Assembly (NCBI GenBank): GCA_910589555.1
Contig: CAJUTE010000004.1
Coordinates: 62,001-126,000, forward strand
Length of the DNA: 64,000 nucleotides
Source of the DNA: an uncultured Muribaculum sp.
GTDB lineage: Bacteria; Bacteroidota; Bacteroidia; Bacteroidales; Muribaculaceae
Direction: 5' to 3'
Shown: piece after piece, positions 1 to 9,561 of the stretch
Numbering within the stretch: position 1 is the first letter of the stretch
How the letters are laid out: the number at the start of each line of letters is the position of its first letter
Translations under genes and position numbers: made by a program
The notes under the pieces: model-generated
The model's database searches: none
Told to the model about the DNA's origin: nothing
Seen by the model: only the letters and a program-made list of their open reading frames with translations

Positions 1-1310
1 AAGCCGTGACATGGCCCACTATATGCGCGTTGACACGTGCCGTTGAAAACGATATACGTGTTGCCGCCGATGCATTGAAATATGCCAAGCACAAACGCAT
101 CCACACCGGTATCGGCACATCGGACTACCACATAAAGTACAAATTCAACTCATCACGCGAAGAGATACTCGAAAGAGCAATCGCCTGTGTGAAGTATGCC
201 AAACGATTTGTTGAGGACGTGCAGTTCTATGCCGAAGATGCCGGACGCACCGACAATGAATATCTCGCCCGTGTGGTGGAAGCGGTGGTGAAAGCCGGAG
301 CCACAGTTGTCAACATTCCTGACACTACCGGATATTGCCTGCCATCAGAATTCGGAGAGAAAATACAGTACCTTATGGAGCACGTCGACGGAATCCATAA
401 TGTGACCATAGCCACACATTGCCACAACGACCTCGGAATGGCGACCGCCAACACCATGTCGGGTGTGATGCACGGCGCCCGTCAAGCGGAAGTGACCATA
501 AACGGAATCGGCGAACGTGCCGGAAACACCTCTCTCGAAGAGGTGGCGATGATATGCAAGTCGCACCGCGAACTAGATATAACCACCAACATCAACACCA
601 CCAAGATATACGGCATCAGCCGTATGGTATCGAGCCTGATGAATATGCCGGTACAGCCCAACAAGGCTATCGTGGGACGCAACGCATTCGCCCACAGCTC
701 AGGCATCCATCAGGACGGTGTGCTGAAAAACCGTGAAAGTTACGAAATCATTGACCCGAAAGATGTGGGTGTCGATGAAAACTCAATCGTGCTCACCGCC
801 CGTTCAGGACGTGCCGCCCTCAAGCATCGTCTTCATGTGCTTGGCATCGATCTGTCGAAAGAGGCTCTTGACCAAGCCTACGAGGGCTTCCTGCGTCTTG
901 CCGACAAGAAAAAAGAGATCAACGACGACGATGTGCTCATGCTCGCCGGTGAACACCACAAGGCTTCGCATCGACTCAAACTCGACTTCCTTCAGGTGAC
1001 TGCCGGTGTGGGCATCAAATCGGTTGCCTCGGTAGGACTCGACATAGCCGGAGAAAAATTTGAGGCGTGCGCTTCAGGCAACGGTCCTGTCGATGCCGCT
1101 ATCTCAGCCATCAAGCAGATCATCCACCGCAAGATGCTTGTGAAAGAATTCCTCATCCAGGCAATCAACAAGGGCAGCAACGACATCGGCAAAGTCCACA
1201 TGACAGTCGAGCATGACGGAGTGAGCTATTACGGCTTCTCGGCAAATACTGACATCGTGGCGGCGAGTGCCGAAGCATACATTGACGCTATAAACAAATT
1301 CGTTCACTAA
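1..1310 (+). CDS. leuA: 2-isopropylmalate synthase (5' truncated)
   Basis: First committed step of leucine synthesis: condenses acetyl-CoA with 2-oxoisovalerate in the cytoplasm. The reading frame is open to the window edge, so the GTG at position 6 is an internal valine and about 70 N-terminal residues are missing. Visible are the metal-binding segment ATHCHNDLGMA, the GIGERAGNTSLEE block of the HMGL-like TIM barrel, the FAHSSGIHQDG motif and a full C-terminal LeuA regulatory domain (about the last 130 residues), which in this family binds leucine for feedback inhibition. It leads a same-strand operon with leuC 19 nt downstream. A closely related paralogue lies two genes further on; the regulatory domain and direct linkage to leuC favour this one as the true LeuA. 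Confidence 0.95.
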   Translation, partial: AVTWPTICALTRAVENDIRVAADALKYAKHKRIHTGIGTSDYHIKYKFNSSREEILERAIACVKYAKRFVEDVQFYAEDAGRTDNEYLARVVEAVVKAGATVVNIPDTTGYCLPSEFGEKIQYLMEHVDGIHNVTIATHCHNDLGMATANTMSGVMHGARQAEVTINGIGERAGNTSLEEVAMICKSHRELDITTNINTTKIYGISRMVSSLMNMPVQPNKAIVGRNAFAHSSGIHQDGVLKNRESYEIIDPKDVGVDENSIVLTARSGRAALKHRLHVLGIDLSKEALDQAYEGFLRLADKKKEINDDDVLMLAGEHHKASHRLKLDFLQVTAGVGIKSVASVGLDIAGEKFEACASGNGPVDAAISAIKQIIHRKMLVKEFLIQAINKGSNDIGKVHMTVEHDGVSYYGFSANTDIVAASAEAYIDAINKFVH

Positions 1311-1329
1311 ACAAAGCTAATTCGACATA

Positions 1330-2724
1330 ATGGCAAATACATTGTTTGACAAAATATGGGATTCCCATGTAGTGAACCTCATTGAAGGAGGTCCATCGCA
1401 ATTATATATCGACCGACACTATTGTCATGAAGTGACGAGTCCGCAAGCATTTGACGGACTCCGCCAAAGAGGGCTCCAAGTATTTAGAAAAGACAAGACA
1501 ATCTGCTCTCCCGACCATAATATCCCTACCCTGAATCAAGACAAACCGATAGCCGACCCCATTTCCCGAAACCAGGTAGAGACATTGACTCGCAATGCCA
1601 ATGAATTCGGACTTACGCTTTTCGGACTCGGACACCGCAAAAACGGCATCATCCACGTGATTGGTCCGGAAAACGGATTGACTTTGCCGGGACAGACAAT
1701 CGTGTGCGGCGACAGCCACACCTCAACCCACGGCGCATTTGGAGCTGTAGCATTCGGCATCGGCACTTCGGAAGTGGAGATGGTGCTCGCATCGCAGTGC
1801 ATCCTGCAGCCCAAGCCCAAAACAATGAGAATAAATGTCAACGGCAAGCTTCGCGACGGAGTCACCGCAAAGGATATAGCCCTGTACATAATCGCCAAGA
1901 TGACTACAGGCGGCGCCACCGGATATTTTGTTGAATATGCCGGCGACACAATACGCAATCTTTCGATGGAAGAACGAATGACCGTGTGCAACCTTTCAAT
2001 TGAAATGGGAGCGCGAGGCGGCATGATAGCCCCCGATGAAACCACATTTGCCTATGTCGAGGGACGCGAATATGCCCCAAAAGGAGCTGAATGGGAAAAA
2101 GCGCTTGCCTATTGGAAGACTCTTAAAAGCGACGATGACGCTGTATTTGACAAAGAGATAAATTTCGACGCTGCCGACATTGAACCGCGCATCACCTTCG
2201 GCACTAACCCCGGAATGGGAATAGGCATAAGCGAAGCTATTCCTGCTCCCGATCCGAATGATGAAGCCGGCAAAATATCTTACCAGAAATCGCTGGATTA
2301 TATGGGGTTCTCGGTCGGTGAAAAACTTGAAGGACACCCTATCGACTACGTATTCTTGGGAAGCTGCACCAACGGACGAATCGAGGATTTCCGTGCTTTC
2401 GCGTCAATAGTCAAAGGCAAAAAGAAAGCCGACAATGTGACAGCTTGGCTTGTGCCGGGCTCTTGGATGGTCGATGAACAGATCAAAGCTGAAGGAATTG
2501 ACAAGATTCTTGCCGAAGCAGGATTTGAACTGCGTCAGCCCGGATGCTCGGCTTGTCTCGCCATGAATGAGGACAAAGTGCCCGCCGGAAAACTTGCCGT
2601 GTCAACCTCCAATCGCAACTTTGAAGGACGGCAGGGACCCGGAGCGAGAACCATACTCGCCGGACCGCTCGTTGCCGCAGCATCGGCAATCACCGGTCGC
2701 CTCACCGATCCGCGCAAGTTATAA
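1330..2724 (+). CDS. leuC: 3-isopropylmalate dehydratase large subunit
   Basis: Aconitase-family large subunit that isomerises 2- to 3-isopropylmalate together with LeuD. At 464 residues it has normal family length. The [4Fe-4S] cysteines are recognisable in VFLGSCTNGR (about residue 346) and in QPGCSACLAMN (about residues 405 and 408), and the substrate loop contains CGDSHTSTHGAFG. The start ATG follows leuA by 19 nt and leuD begins 26 nt after the stop, consistent with one transcript. No anomalies seen. Confidence 0.97.
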   Translation: MANTLFDKIWDSHVVNLIEGGPSQLYIDRHYCHEVTSPQAFDGLRQRGLQVFRKDKTICSPDHNIPTLNQDKPIADPISRNQVETLTRNANEFGLTLFGLGHRKNGIIHVIGPENGLTLPGQTIVCGDSHTSTHGAFGAVAFGIGTSEVEMVLASQCILQPKPKTMRINVNGKLRDGVTAKDIALYIIAKMTTGGATGYFVEYAGDTIRNLSMEERMTVCNLSIEMGARGGMIAPDETTFAYVEGREYAPKGAEWEKALAYWKTLKSDDDAVFDKEINFDAADIEPRITFGTNPGMGIGISEAIPAPDPNDEAGKISYQKSLDYMGFSVGEKLEGHPIDYVFLGSCTNGRIEDFRAFASIVKGKKKADNVTAWLVPGSWMVDEQIKAEGIDKILAEAGFELRQPGCSACLAMNEDKVPAGKLAVSTSNRNFEGRQGPGARTILAGPLVAAASAITGRLTDPRKL

Positions 2725-2750
2725 CCGATAACGTAAAAACTGAATCCACG

Positions 2751-3338
2751 ATGAAAGAAAAATTCACTACAATAACCTCCACTTGTGTCCCTCTTCCCAT
2801 GGAAAATGTGGACACTGACCAGATAATACCCGCACGTTTTTTGAAAGCCACCTCACGCGAAGGCTTTGGCGAAAATCTTTTCCGCGACTGGCGCTATGAC
2901 AAAGATGGCAACCCGGTAAAGGATTTCGTATTGAACGATCCCACCTACTCGGGATGCGTGCTTGTTGCCGGAAAGAATTTCGGATCAGGATCAAGTCGCG
3001 AACACGCGGCTTGGGCGATAGCCGACTATGGCTTCCGCGTGGTAGTGTCGAGCTTCTTCGCCGATATCCACAAAAACAATGAGCTCAACAATTTCGTGCT
3101 CCCGGTAGTAGTAACCGAAGATTTTTTGGCTGAATTGTTTGAATCAATCGCCAATGACCCCAAAACCGAGGTGAAAGTGGATCTACCGTCACAGACTATC
3201 ACAAACCTCGCCACCGGAAAAAGCGAGAATTTCGAAATAAACCCCTACAAAAAGCATTGTCTCGCTGAAGGTCTTGACGACATTGAGTTTCTTTTATCTA
3301 AAAAAGCTGATATCGAAGCCTACGAAGCTGCGAAATGA
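2751..3338 (+). CDS. leuD: 3-isopropylmalate dehydratase small subunit
   Basis: Swivelling small subunit that completes the isopropylmalate isomerase with LeuC. The protein has 195 residues, as expected. The N-terminal MENVDTDQIIPARFL and the GKNFGSGSSREHAAWAI loop are family signatures; the latter contacts substrate. The stop overlaps the next start as ATGA, implying translational coupling to the following synthase paralogue. Confidence 0.97.
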   Translation: MKEKFTTITSTCVPLPMENVDTDQIIPARFLKATSREGFGENLFRDWRYDKDGNPVKDFVLNDPTYSGCVLVAGKNFGSGSSREHAAWAIADYGFRVVVSSFFADIHKNNELNNFVLPVVVTEDFLAELFESIANDPKTEVKVDLPSQTITNLATGKSENFEINPYKKHCLAEGLDDIEFLLSKKADIEAYEAAK

Positions 3339-4852
3339 CGACCCACATAGAAATAATGGACACCACCTTGAGAGATGGTGAACAGACATCAGGAGTTTCA
3401 TTCTCCGCTTCAGAGAAATTATCTATAGCGCGATTACTGCTCGAAGAACTGAAAGTTCATCGGGTGGAAATCGCGTCGGCACGCGTATCTGACGGTGAGC
3501 GTGACGCGGTCAGAGCTTTATGTGAATGGGGACAAGCCACCGGCAACCTGAACAAACTTGAAGTGCTCGGGTTTCTCGACAACGGAAAGTCAATCCAATG
3601 GATTAAAGATGTCGGAGCAAAGGTTGTAAACATCCTTTCAAAAGGATCAGAAAAGCATTGCCGCCTGCAACTTAAACAGACCCCTGAAGAACATGCCGAA
3701 AATATACGACGCGAGGTTGCGAGAGCCGTAGACGCCGGACTTGAGGTGAATCTATATCTTGAGGACTGGTCAAACGGAATGAAGAATTCCCCCTCCTACG
3801 TGTTCAACCTCATGAACGCGATAATGGACCTTCCCATAAAGAGATTCCTGCTCCCCGACACACTCGGCATATTGAATCCCTACGACACGCTGGCGTTCAT
3901 GCACAAGATGACCACTCGCTATCCGTCATTGCACTTTGATTTCCACGCCCACAATGATTATGACCTCGCTACTGCCAATGTGTATGCAGCCATAAAGGGT
4001 GGAGCCAAAGGAATCCATGCCACTATCAACGGTCTTGGCGAACGTGCCGGAAACGCCACACTTTCGAGCGCTCTTGCCGTGATCCATGACCAACTGCAGT
4101 GTGAGACGGGCGTAGATGAGAGCAAGGTGAACAAAGCAAGCCGCATTGTCGCATCGTTCTCGGGCATAACCATTCCGCCTAATAAACCTATAATCGGGGA
4201 AAGCGTGTTCACTCAATGTGCAGGAGTCCATGCCGACGGTGACAATAAAAACAATCTTTACTACAACGATCTCCTGCCCGAACGATTCGGAAGAGAGCGC
4301 GAATATGCACTTGGCAAAACTTCGGGAAAAGCCAACATCAAAAAGAATCTCGAAGCTCTCGGCATTGTGCTGTCCGACAAAGATATCCAGAAAGTGACAC
4401 GCCGCATAATCGAACTTGGCGACAAAAAGGAACTGGTGACTCAAGAGGATCTGCCGTTTATAGTTGCCGATGTGATCAAGCATAAGGAACAACAGGATAA
4501 AGTGAGGGTAATAAACTATGCTCTTAATCTCTCGCAAGGTTTACGTCCTTCAGCCACTGTTAAGCTATCCATTGACGGCACCGAGTACCAAGCCACTGCA
4601 GCCGGCGACGGTCAGTATGACGCATTTGTAAAAGCCGTGAGAAGCATCTATTCAAGACTTGGCAGAGAGTTTCCGGCTCTTACCAACTATGCCGTTAATA
4701 TTCCCCCGGGAGGTAGAACCGATGCTCTTGTCCACACAACTATTTCTTGGGATTTCAACGGACATTCGATGAAAACCCGAGGACTTGATGCCGACCAGAC
4801 GGAAGCCGCTATCCAGGCTACGCTGAAAATGCTTAATATAATTGAGAATTGA
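3335..4852 (+). CDS. LeuA/CimA-like alpha-isopropylmalate or citramalate synthase
   Basis: A 505-residue paralogue of LeuA with the same HMGL-like barrel and a C-terminal LeuA-type dimerisation/regulatory domain. Visible are MDTTLRDGEQTSG at the start, the metal-binding FHAHNDYDLATAN, INGLGERAGNATL and CAGVHADGDNKN. It overlaps leuD by 4 nt and precedes leuB by 47 nt, so it belongs to the leucine operon. LeuA is already present, and the substrate-pocket region differs (for instance EDWSNG and AGVHADG rather than SGIHQDG), so I infer it uses another 2-oxoacid, most plausibly pyruvate to make citramalate for isoleucine; LeuB and LeuCD commonly serve that route too. A second isopropylmalate synthase or homocitrate-type activity cannot be excluded. 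Confidence 0.8.
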   Translation: MTTHIEIMDTTLRDGEQTSGVSFSASEKLSIARLLLEELKVHRVEIASARVSDGERDAVRALCEWGQATGNLNKLEVLGFLDNGKSIQWIKDVGAKVVNILSKGSEKHCRLQLKQTPEEHAENIRREVARAVDAGLEVNLYLEDWSNGMKNSPSYVFNLMNAIMDLPIKRFLLPDTLGILNPYDTLAFMHKMTTRYPSLHFDFHAHNDYDLATANVYAAIKGGAKGIHATINGLGERAGNATLSSALAVIHDQLQCETGVDESKVNKASRIVASFSGITIPPNKPIIGESVFTQCAGVHADGDNKNNLYYNDLLPERFGREREYALGKTSGKANIKKNLEALGIVLSDKDIQKVTRRIIELGDKKELVTQEDLPFIVADVIKHKEQQDKVRVINYALNLSQGLRPSATVKLSIDGTEYQATAAGDGQYDAFVKAVRSIYSRLGREFPALTNYAVNIPPGGRTDALVHTTISWDFNGHSMKTRGLDADQTEAAIQATLKMLNIIEN

Positions 4853-4899
4853 GAATCGAGAGTGGAGAATGGAAAATAATTATATAACAATATTAGATT

Positions 4900-5961
4900 A
4901 TGAATTTTAAAATTGCAGTATTGCCCGGCGATGGTATCGGTCCCGAAATTTCGGTACAGGGTGTCGACGTGATGGCAGCCGTGTGTGAGCGTTTCGGCCA
5001 CACCGTCGAGTTCAATTATGGAATTGTAGGAGCATCAGCGATTGACGCCGTAGGAGATCCGTTTCCGAAAGAAACCTTGGAATTGTGTAAGAATAGCGAC
5101 GCGGTTCTTTTCTCAGCGGTGGGCGACCCGAAATTCGACAATGACCCAAAAGCAAAAGTACGCCCCGAGCAGGGTCTTCTCGCCATGCGCAAGCAATTGG
5201 GCCTCTTTGCCAACATACGCCCCGTAGAGACCTTCAAATGTCTCATCGACAAATCGCCGCTGAAGCGTGAGATAGTAGATGGCGCCAATTTCATCTGCAT
5301 CCGTGAATTGACCGGCGGAATGTACTTCGGCGAAAAATTTGAGTCAGATGATGTAGCCTACGACACCAACCACTATACCCGCAAAGAGATTGAGCGGATT
5401 CTTCGCGTAGGATTTGAATATGCCCTCAAACGCAACAAGCATCTCACCGTGGTCGATAAAGCCAATGTGCTCGCATCATCACGCTTGTGGCGCAAAGTGG
5501 CTCAGGAAATGGAACCGGAATTCCCCGATGTGAAGACCGACTATATGTTTGTCGACAATGCCGCAATGAAGATGATTCTTGACCCGCGCTTCTTCGACGT
5601 GATGGTGACCGAAAACACCTTCGGCGACATTCTTACCGATGAAGGCTCGGTTATCTCCGGATCAATGGGACTGCTCCCCTCGGCATCTACCGGCGAAAGC
5701 ACCCCCGTATTTGAGCCTATCCACGGCTCATGGCCGCAAGCCAAGGGACTTAATATCGCCAATCCGTTAGCCCAGATTCTTTCGGTAGCCATGCTGTTTG
5801 AATACTTCGGACTTGCCGATGAAGGCAAACTGATCCGTAAAGCTGTCGGCGCTTCGCTCGACGCCGGAGTAAGCACCCCCGACATCACCGGAGAGAGCGG
5901 CAAGCAATACGGCACCCGCGAAGTAGGTGCATGGATCGTGGAATACATCCGCACGAAATAA
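4900..5961 (+). CDS. leuB: 3-isopropylmalate dehydrogenase
   Basis: NAD-dependent oxidative decarboxylase giving 2-oxoisocaproate, the leucine precursor. The 353-residue protein starts MNFKIAVLPGDGIGPEI and contains the substrate-binding RELTGGMYFGE, the catalytic-lysine region VVDKANVLASSRLW, the metal-binding TENTFGDILTDE and the cofactor loop EPIHGSWPQAKGLNIANP. It is the last gene of the leucine operon. The 47-nt gap upstream is purine-rich with several GAGAAT-like repeats; downstream is a strong intrinsic terminator. Confidence 0.97.
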   Translation: MNFKIAVLPGDGIGPEISVQGVDVMAAVCERFGHTVEFNYGIVGASAIDAVGDPFPKETLELCKNSDAVLFSAVGDPKFDNDPKAKVRPEQGLLAMRKQLGLFANIRPVETFKCLIDKSPLKREIVDGANFICIRELTGGMYFGEKFESDDVAYDTNHYTRKEIERILRVGFEYALKRNKHLTVVDKANVLASSRLWRKVAQEMEPEFPDVKTDYMFVDNAAMKMILDPRFFDVMVTENTFGDILTDEGSVISGSMGLLPSASTGESTPVFEPIHGSWPQAKGLNIANPLAQILSVAMLFEYFGLADEGKLIRKAVGASLDAGVSTPDITGESGKQYGTREVGAWIVEYIRTK

Positions 5962-5978
5962 CCCTCCCGAAATTAGTC

Positions 5979-6031
5979 AAAATAATGATAAAATAATTGA
6001 AATAGCTCGATTATTTTATCATTATTTTTTT
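5979..6031 (+). terminator. Intrinsic terminator of the leu operon
   Basis: A perfect AT-rich inverted repeat: 17-nt left arm 5981-5997 and right arm 6010-6026 around a 12-nt loop, continuing into a run of T to 6031. Flanking A residues extend the pairing with the T-tract. It lies 20 nt after leuB. The last T residues double as the -33 element of the next promoter. Confidence 0.85.
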
Positions 6032-6058
6032 GATATTGCACAAAAAGCAGTATATTTG
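6029..6058 (+). promoter_or_regulatory. Promoter of the cobalamin-uptake operon
   Basis: Bacteroidota-type promoter: TTTG at 6029-6032, 18-nt spacer, and a -7 box TATATTTG at 6051-6058 matching TAnnTTTG. The transcript would start near 6065, just before the cobalamin riboswitch. Confidence 0.7.
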
Positions 6059-6094
6059 CCAACGTATTGGTTGTGCATTCTTAAAGAGTTAAGA

Positions 6095-6275
6095 TATTGA
6101 CGCACATTAAAAGGGAACGGGGTGAGAATCCCCGACAGTACCCGCTGCTGTAAATCCTATCTCGTGAATGACGGGATAAAGGTTTTCACAATTAACCACT
6201 GATAGAAAATATCGGGAAGGTGTGAAATCCTGATGGGATGAGTCAGAAGACCTGCCATACATCTCGACATAAGAT
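6095..6275 (+). ncRNA. Cobalamin (B12) riboswitch
   Basis: The conserved aptamer landmarks are present in order: a GGGAA-type segment with a GGGGTGAGAATCCCC hairpin (6112-6133), the ACCCGCTGCTGTAA segment (about 6140-6153), and the B12 box AGTCAGAAGACCTGCC at 6241-6256. It lies between a promoter and the BtuB-type receptor, the usual position. A hairpin at 6273-6301 (GATC...GATC with CTGC/GCAG) and a second at 6350-6385 (CCCGTTCGCAA with TTGCAAACGGG, one mismatch, followed by ATTTTAAT) are candidates for the expression platform. Exact aptamer borders are approximate. Confidence 0.93.
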
Positions 6276-6349
6276 CGCCTGCGGGATTATGGGCAGTGAT
6301 CACCACTATATGATATTCGCAAGAATTATCTTATTGATATATTGTATTC

Positions 6350-6390
6350 TCCCGTTCGCAATCTTTTAAAGCTTTGCAAACGGGAATTTT
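6350..6390 (+). terminator. Possible riboswitch expression-platform hairpin
   Basis: An 11-12 bp stem with one mismatch (6350-6361 with 6374-6385) and a short AT-rich tail. It sits between the B12 box and the receptor start, where a regulatory terminator would be expected. The T-tract is weak, so translational control is also possible. Confidence 0.45.
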
Positions 6391-6418
6391 AATATAATCA
6401 GTCAGTTATTATTTTGCG

Positions 6419-8413
6419 ATGTCATTAAACCAAGTTTTCATATTTCTTTCTATAGCATCTGTAGCCACCACTATAGATGCCCAATCCCCAATTGACACAC
6501 TCACACTCAAAGAGGTTGTCGTGACGGCACACAATAAGCCGTCTATAGAGATTATACCAGCACAAAAACTTTCGGGAGAAGAGCTTCAACGCTTGAACAG
6601 CAACAGCATAGCCGACGCAATGCGTTATTTCTCAGGAATTCAAGTTAAAGATTATGGAGGCGTGGGAGGAATAAAGACCGTCAACATTCGCTCTATGGGC
6701 ACCAATCACACCGGGGTGGTATATGATGGCATCGAATTAGGAAATGCTCAAAATGGACAGATTGACCTCGGACAATTTTCGCTTGACAATATCGAAGAAA
6801 TATCTCTGTATAATGGACAAAAGAGCGAAATACTACAACCTGCCAAAGATTTCGGTTCCGCCGGCACGATATACATACGCACACGAACGCCCAAATTCAC
6901 GCCAACCGAGACATATCATCTCAGAGCCACACTACGCACCGGTTCGTTTGACCTCCGTAACCCGTCGGCACTCGTAGAGTTGAAACTTTCAGAAAGAGTA
7001 AATGCGTCATTGAGTGCTGAATGGATTAATTCCAGCGGTAAATACAAATTTCGTTATCGCCGTGTGAATCCCGCAGGAGAACTTGCCTATGACACTACTG
7101 CAGTGAGACAAAACGGAGATATAAACGCCACACGCATGGAGATTAATCTTAATGGCTCCATTAAATCAGGTGAATGGCACTTCAAAGTCTACAACTATAA
7201 TTCAGAAAGAGGCGTTCCCGGAGCGATTGTGAATAATGTATGGAGGCGAGGAGAACGAATATGGGATACCAACTCTTTCACTCAAGGGAGTTTTTCAGCC
7301 TCATTCGGAAAGCTGACCTCGCTTAATAATATTAAATACTCCTTTTTTCGTACACACTATGTAAATAATGACGACAAACAGATAAAAATCGACAACCTCT
7401 ATAAGCAGAAAGAACTCTACCTATCATCGGCTAATCAATTCAGTCTATTCAGCTGGTGGCAATTTTCTGCCAGCTATGACTTCATGTGGAACACCTTGGA
7501 TGCCGATGTCTACGGATTTGCCAAGCCCGACAGATTAACAAATATGTTGTCAGCAGCCACAGCAATAGATTATGGCATCTTAAAATTTCAGGGCAGCCTG
7601 CTCGGGACCTTTATCCATGATCGGCTTAAAGGCCAGCAATCTCCGAAAGACAAAAATGTCGTCACACCGGCAGCGTATCTATCACTCTCACCACTTAAAA
7701 ACCACAATCTGTCAATTCGGGCATTTTATAAACGCTCGTTCAGAATGCCCACTTTCAATGACCTTTACTATGCCGATATGGGCAATTCCCAGTTGAATCC
7801 GGAAAGGGTAACCCAATATAACATCGGACTACTATATAATCGTGTTTCATCAGGAATTGTTTCTGCATTACGCTTAAGTTCCGATATTTACTATAATAAA
7901 GTCACCGACAAAATTGTCGCCTATCCTAAAGGACAGCAATTCAGATGGACCATGCTTAACCTTGGGAAAGTCGATATACGCGGCATTGATATATCAGCTC
8001 TCGTCACAATCCAACCGATAAAAAATCTTTATTGCACAATACGCACGCAATACACCTTTCAAAGAGCCATAGACGTGACCGATAAATCAGATAATTATTA
8101 CCGCGATCAGATTCCTTACATTCCTCGACATTAAGGAGCCGCAGTGGTTAATGTCACATGGCGCAACTGGAATTTGAACTATAGTTACATATACGTAGGC
8201 GAGCGATATAATCAGCAAGAAAATATCCGATACAACTATACCCAGCCATGGTATACGAGCGATGTGTCAATGAGCCGAGATTTCCGTTTTGGCAAAACAT
8301 CATTCCGAACATTGGTCGAAATCAACAACCTATTAAGCCAAGATTACGATGTCATCCTGAACTATCCTATGCCTAAACGGAATTTCAGAATCACTTTAAC
8401 TGTTGAAATATGA
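6419..8413 (+). pseudogene. btuB: BtuB-type TonB-dependent corrinoid receptor, interrupted by TAA
   Basis: Outer-membrane TonB-dependent receptor directly under a cobalamin riboswitch. A signal peptide ends near AQ (about residue 22), a TonB-box-like KEVVVTA follows, then a plug domain (about residues 35-150, including VNIRSMGTNHTGVVYDGIEL) and barrel strands. Frame 6419-8134 ends at TAA (8132-8134), but the same frame continues without any indel to 8413, adding about 92 residues that look like the receptor C-terminus (GERYNQQENIRYNYTQPWY, LVEINNLLSQDYDVILNYP, final strand ending TVEI). A single change such as TCA to TAA explains the break. AAGGAG at 8133-8138 lies 5 nt before GTG 8144, but a restarted 89-residue fragment would lack a signal peptide. 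The truncated barrel is probably non-functional unless the stop is read through or is a sequencing error. The 3' part overlaps btuG by ATGA. Confidence 0.85.
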
Positions 8414-9561
8414 TAAGGAATATACTCAAATTCTCACTCATTGTAATACTGTCTTCATTCTCATCTTGTCGAGAAGATGAACTCGTTGTGCCCACAGAAT
8501 ATGATATAATCGGAGATGAACGACATGACAGCGGCATACGCGGTTTATATCTTGTGAACGAGGGCAACATGGGCTCAAATAAGTGCACTATCGATTATTA
8601 TGACTATATGACAGGACTATATTCCCGAAATTTTTATTCAGAACGTAATCCAAATGTCATAAAAGAGCTTGGCGATGTAGGAAATGACATTGGCATCTAT
8701 GGGTCAAAATTATATGTGGTGGTCAATTGCTCACATAAAGTTGAAGTCATGGATGCTCGGACAGGAGTACGAATCAACCAGATTGATATTCCTAATTGCC
8801 GATACATACGGTTTCATCGAGGAAAAGCCTACGTAAGTTCTTATGTAGGGCCCGTGCTTATTGATCCTGACGCCCCTAAAGGTGCGGTATATGAAGTCGA
8901 CACGCTCTCACTAAAAGTAACCCGCAAAGTGAGTGTCGGGTATCAGCCTGAAGAGATGGAGATAATTGATGACTATATGTATGTGGCTAACTCGGGGGGA
9001 TACCGTGTCCCGAATTATGACAATACGGTTTCTGTAATACAGATGATCGATTTCAAGCAAATCCAACAGATCGAAGTGGGGATAAATCTTCACCGCATAA
9101 AAAAAGACCGTTATAAAAAACTTTGGGTATCATCGCGTGGCGATTATCAGACACGTCCCTCCCGACTGTATGTGCTGGAAAAAAAAGCCGGATATAATCG
9201 TATGGAGGTCACCGACACAATCCCCGTTGCATGTTCAAACATGGCAATTCACGGAGACTCGCTTTTTTATTATGCCACCGAATGGAATAATTTCACCGCC
9301 ACCAATACCATCTCATACGGAATAATAAATGTGGCGACGAAGGAATGCATATCTACCAATTTCATCACCGATGGCACGGAAAAAGAAATAACGATTCCTT
9401 ATGGAATTGCCGTCCACCCGGAAACCTGCGACATATTTGTTACCGATGCCAAGAACTACGTAAGCAGTGGCACACTATATTGCTTCACCAAAGAGGGAAA
9501 ACTGAAATGGAAAGTACGCACAGGCGATATTCCCGCCCACATAACATTCTTAAGCAAATGA
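8410..9561 (+). CDS. btuG: BtuG-like surface cobalamin-binding beta-propeller lipoprotein
   Basis: A 383-residue lipoprotein with lipobox SSFSSC (Cys20) followed by REDE, acidic residues typical of surface-exported Bacteroidota lipoproteins. The rest is YncE/DUF5074-type beta-propeller, with repeated blade motifs such as GLYLVNEGNMGSN, YMYVANSGG, KLWVSSRGDY and GIAVHPETCDIFVTDA. BtuG proteins in Bacteroides bind B12 very tightly and cap BtuB; this gene lies directly behind a BtuB-type receptor under a B12 riboswitch, the same arrangement. It overlaps the receptor's 3' part by ATGA and the next gene by ATGA, so the upstream premature stop may reduce its translation. Assignment rests on fold-type motifs and context; binding is inferred. 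Confidence 0.8.
   Translation: MIRNILKFSLIVILSSFSSCREDELVVPTEYDIIGDERHDSGIRGLYLVNEGNMGSNKCTIDYYDYMTGLYSRNFYSERNPNVIKELGDVGNDIGIYGSKLYVVVNCSHKVEVMDARTGVRINQIDIPNCRYIRFHRGKAYVSSYVGPVLIDPDAPKGAVYEVDTLSLKVTRKVSVGYQPEEMEIIDDYMYVANSGGYRVPNYDNTVSVIQMIDFKQIQQIEVGINLHRIKKDRYKKLWVSSRGDYQTRPSRLYVLEKKAGYNRMEVTDTIPVACSNMAIHGDSLFYYATEWNNFTATNTISYGIINVATKECISTNFITDGTEKEITIPYGIAVHPETCDIFVTDAKNYVSSGTLYCFTKEGKLKWKVRTGDIPAHITFLSK

Noticed and set aside
8132..8134. Alternative genetic code with TAA as sense
   Set aside because: TAA ends many intact genes here (leuC, leuB, coaE and others), so reassignment is not plausible.
8144..8413. Separate 89-residue gene starting at GTG 8144
   Set aside because: It is the same frame as the receptor, separated by one stop codon, lacks a signal peptide and looks like the final strands of the barrel.
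9345..9557. 71-residue N-terminal extension of the lipoprotein at 9558
   Set aside because: It lies wholly within btuG, is of unlikely composition, and the ATG at 9558 gives a standard lipoprotein signal with an ATGA overlap.
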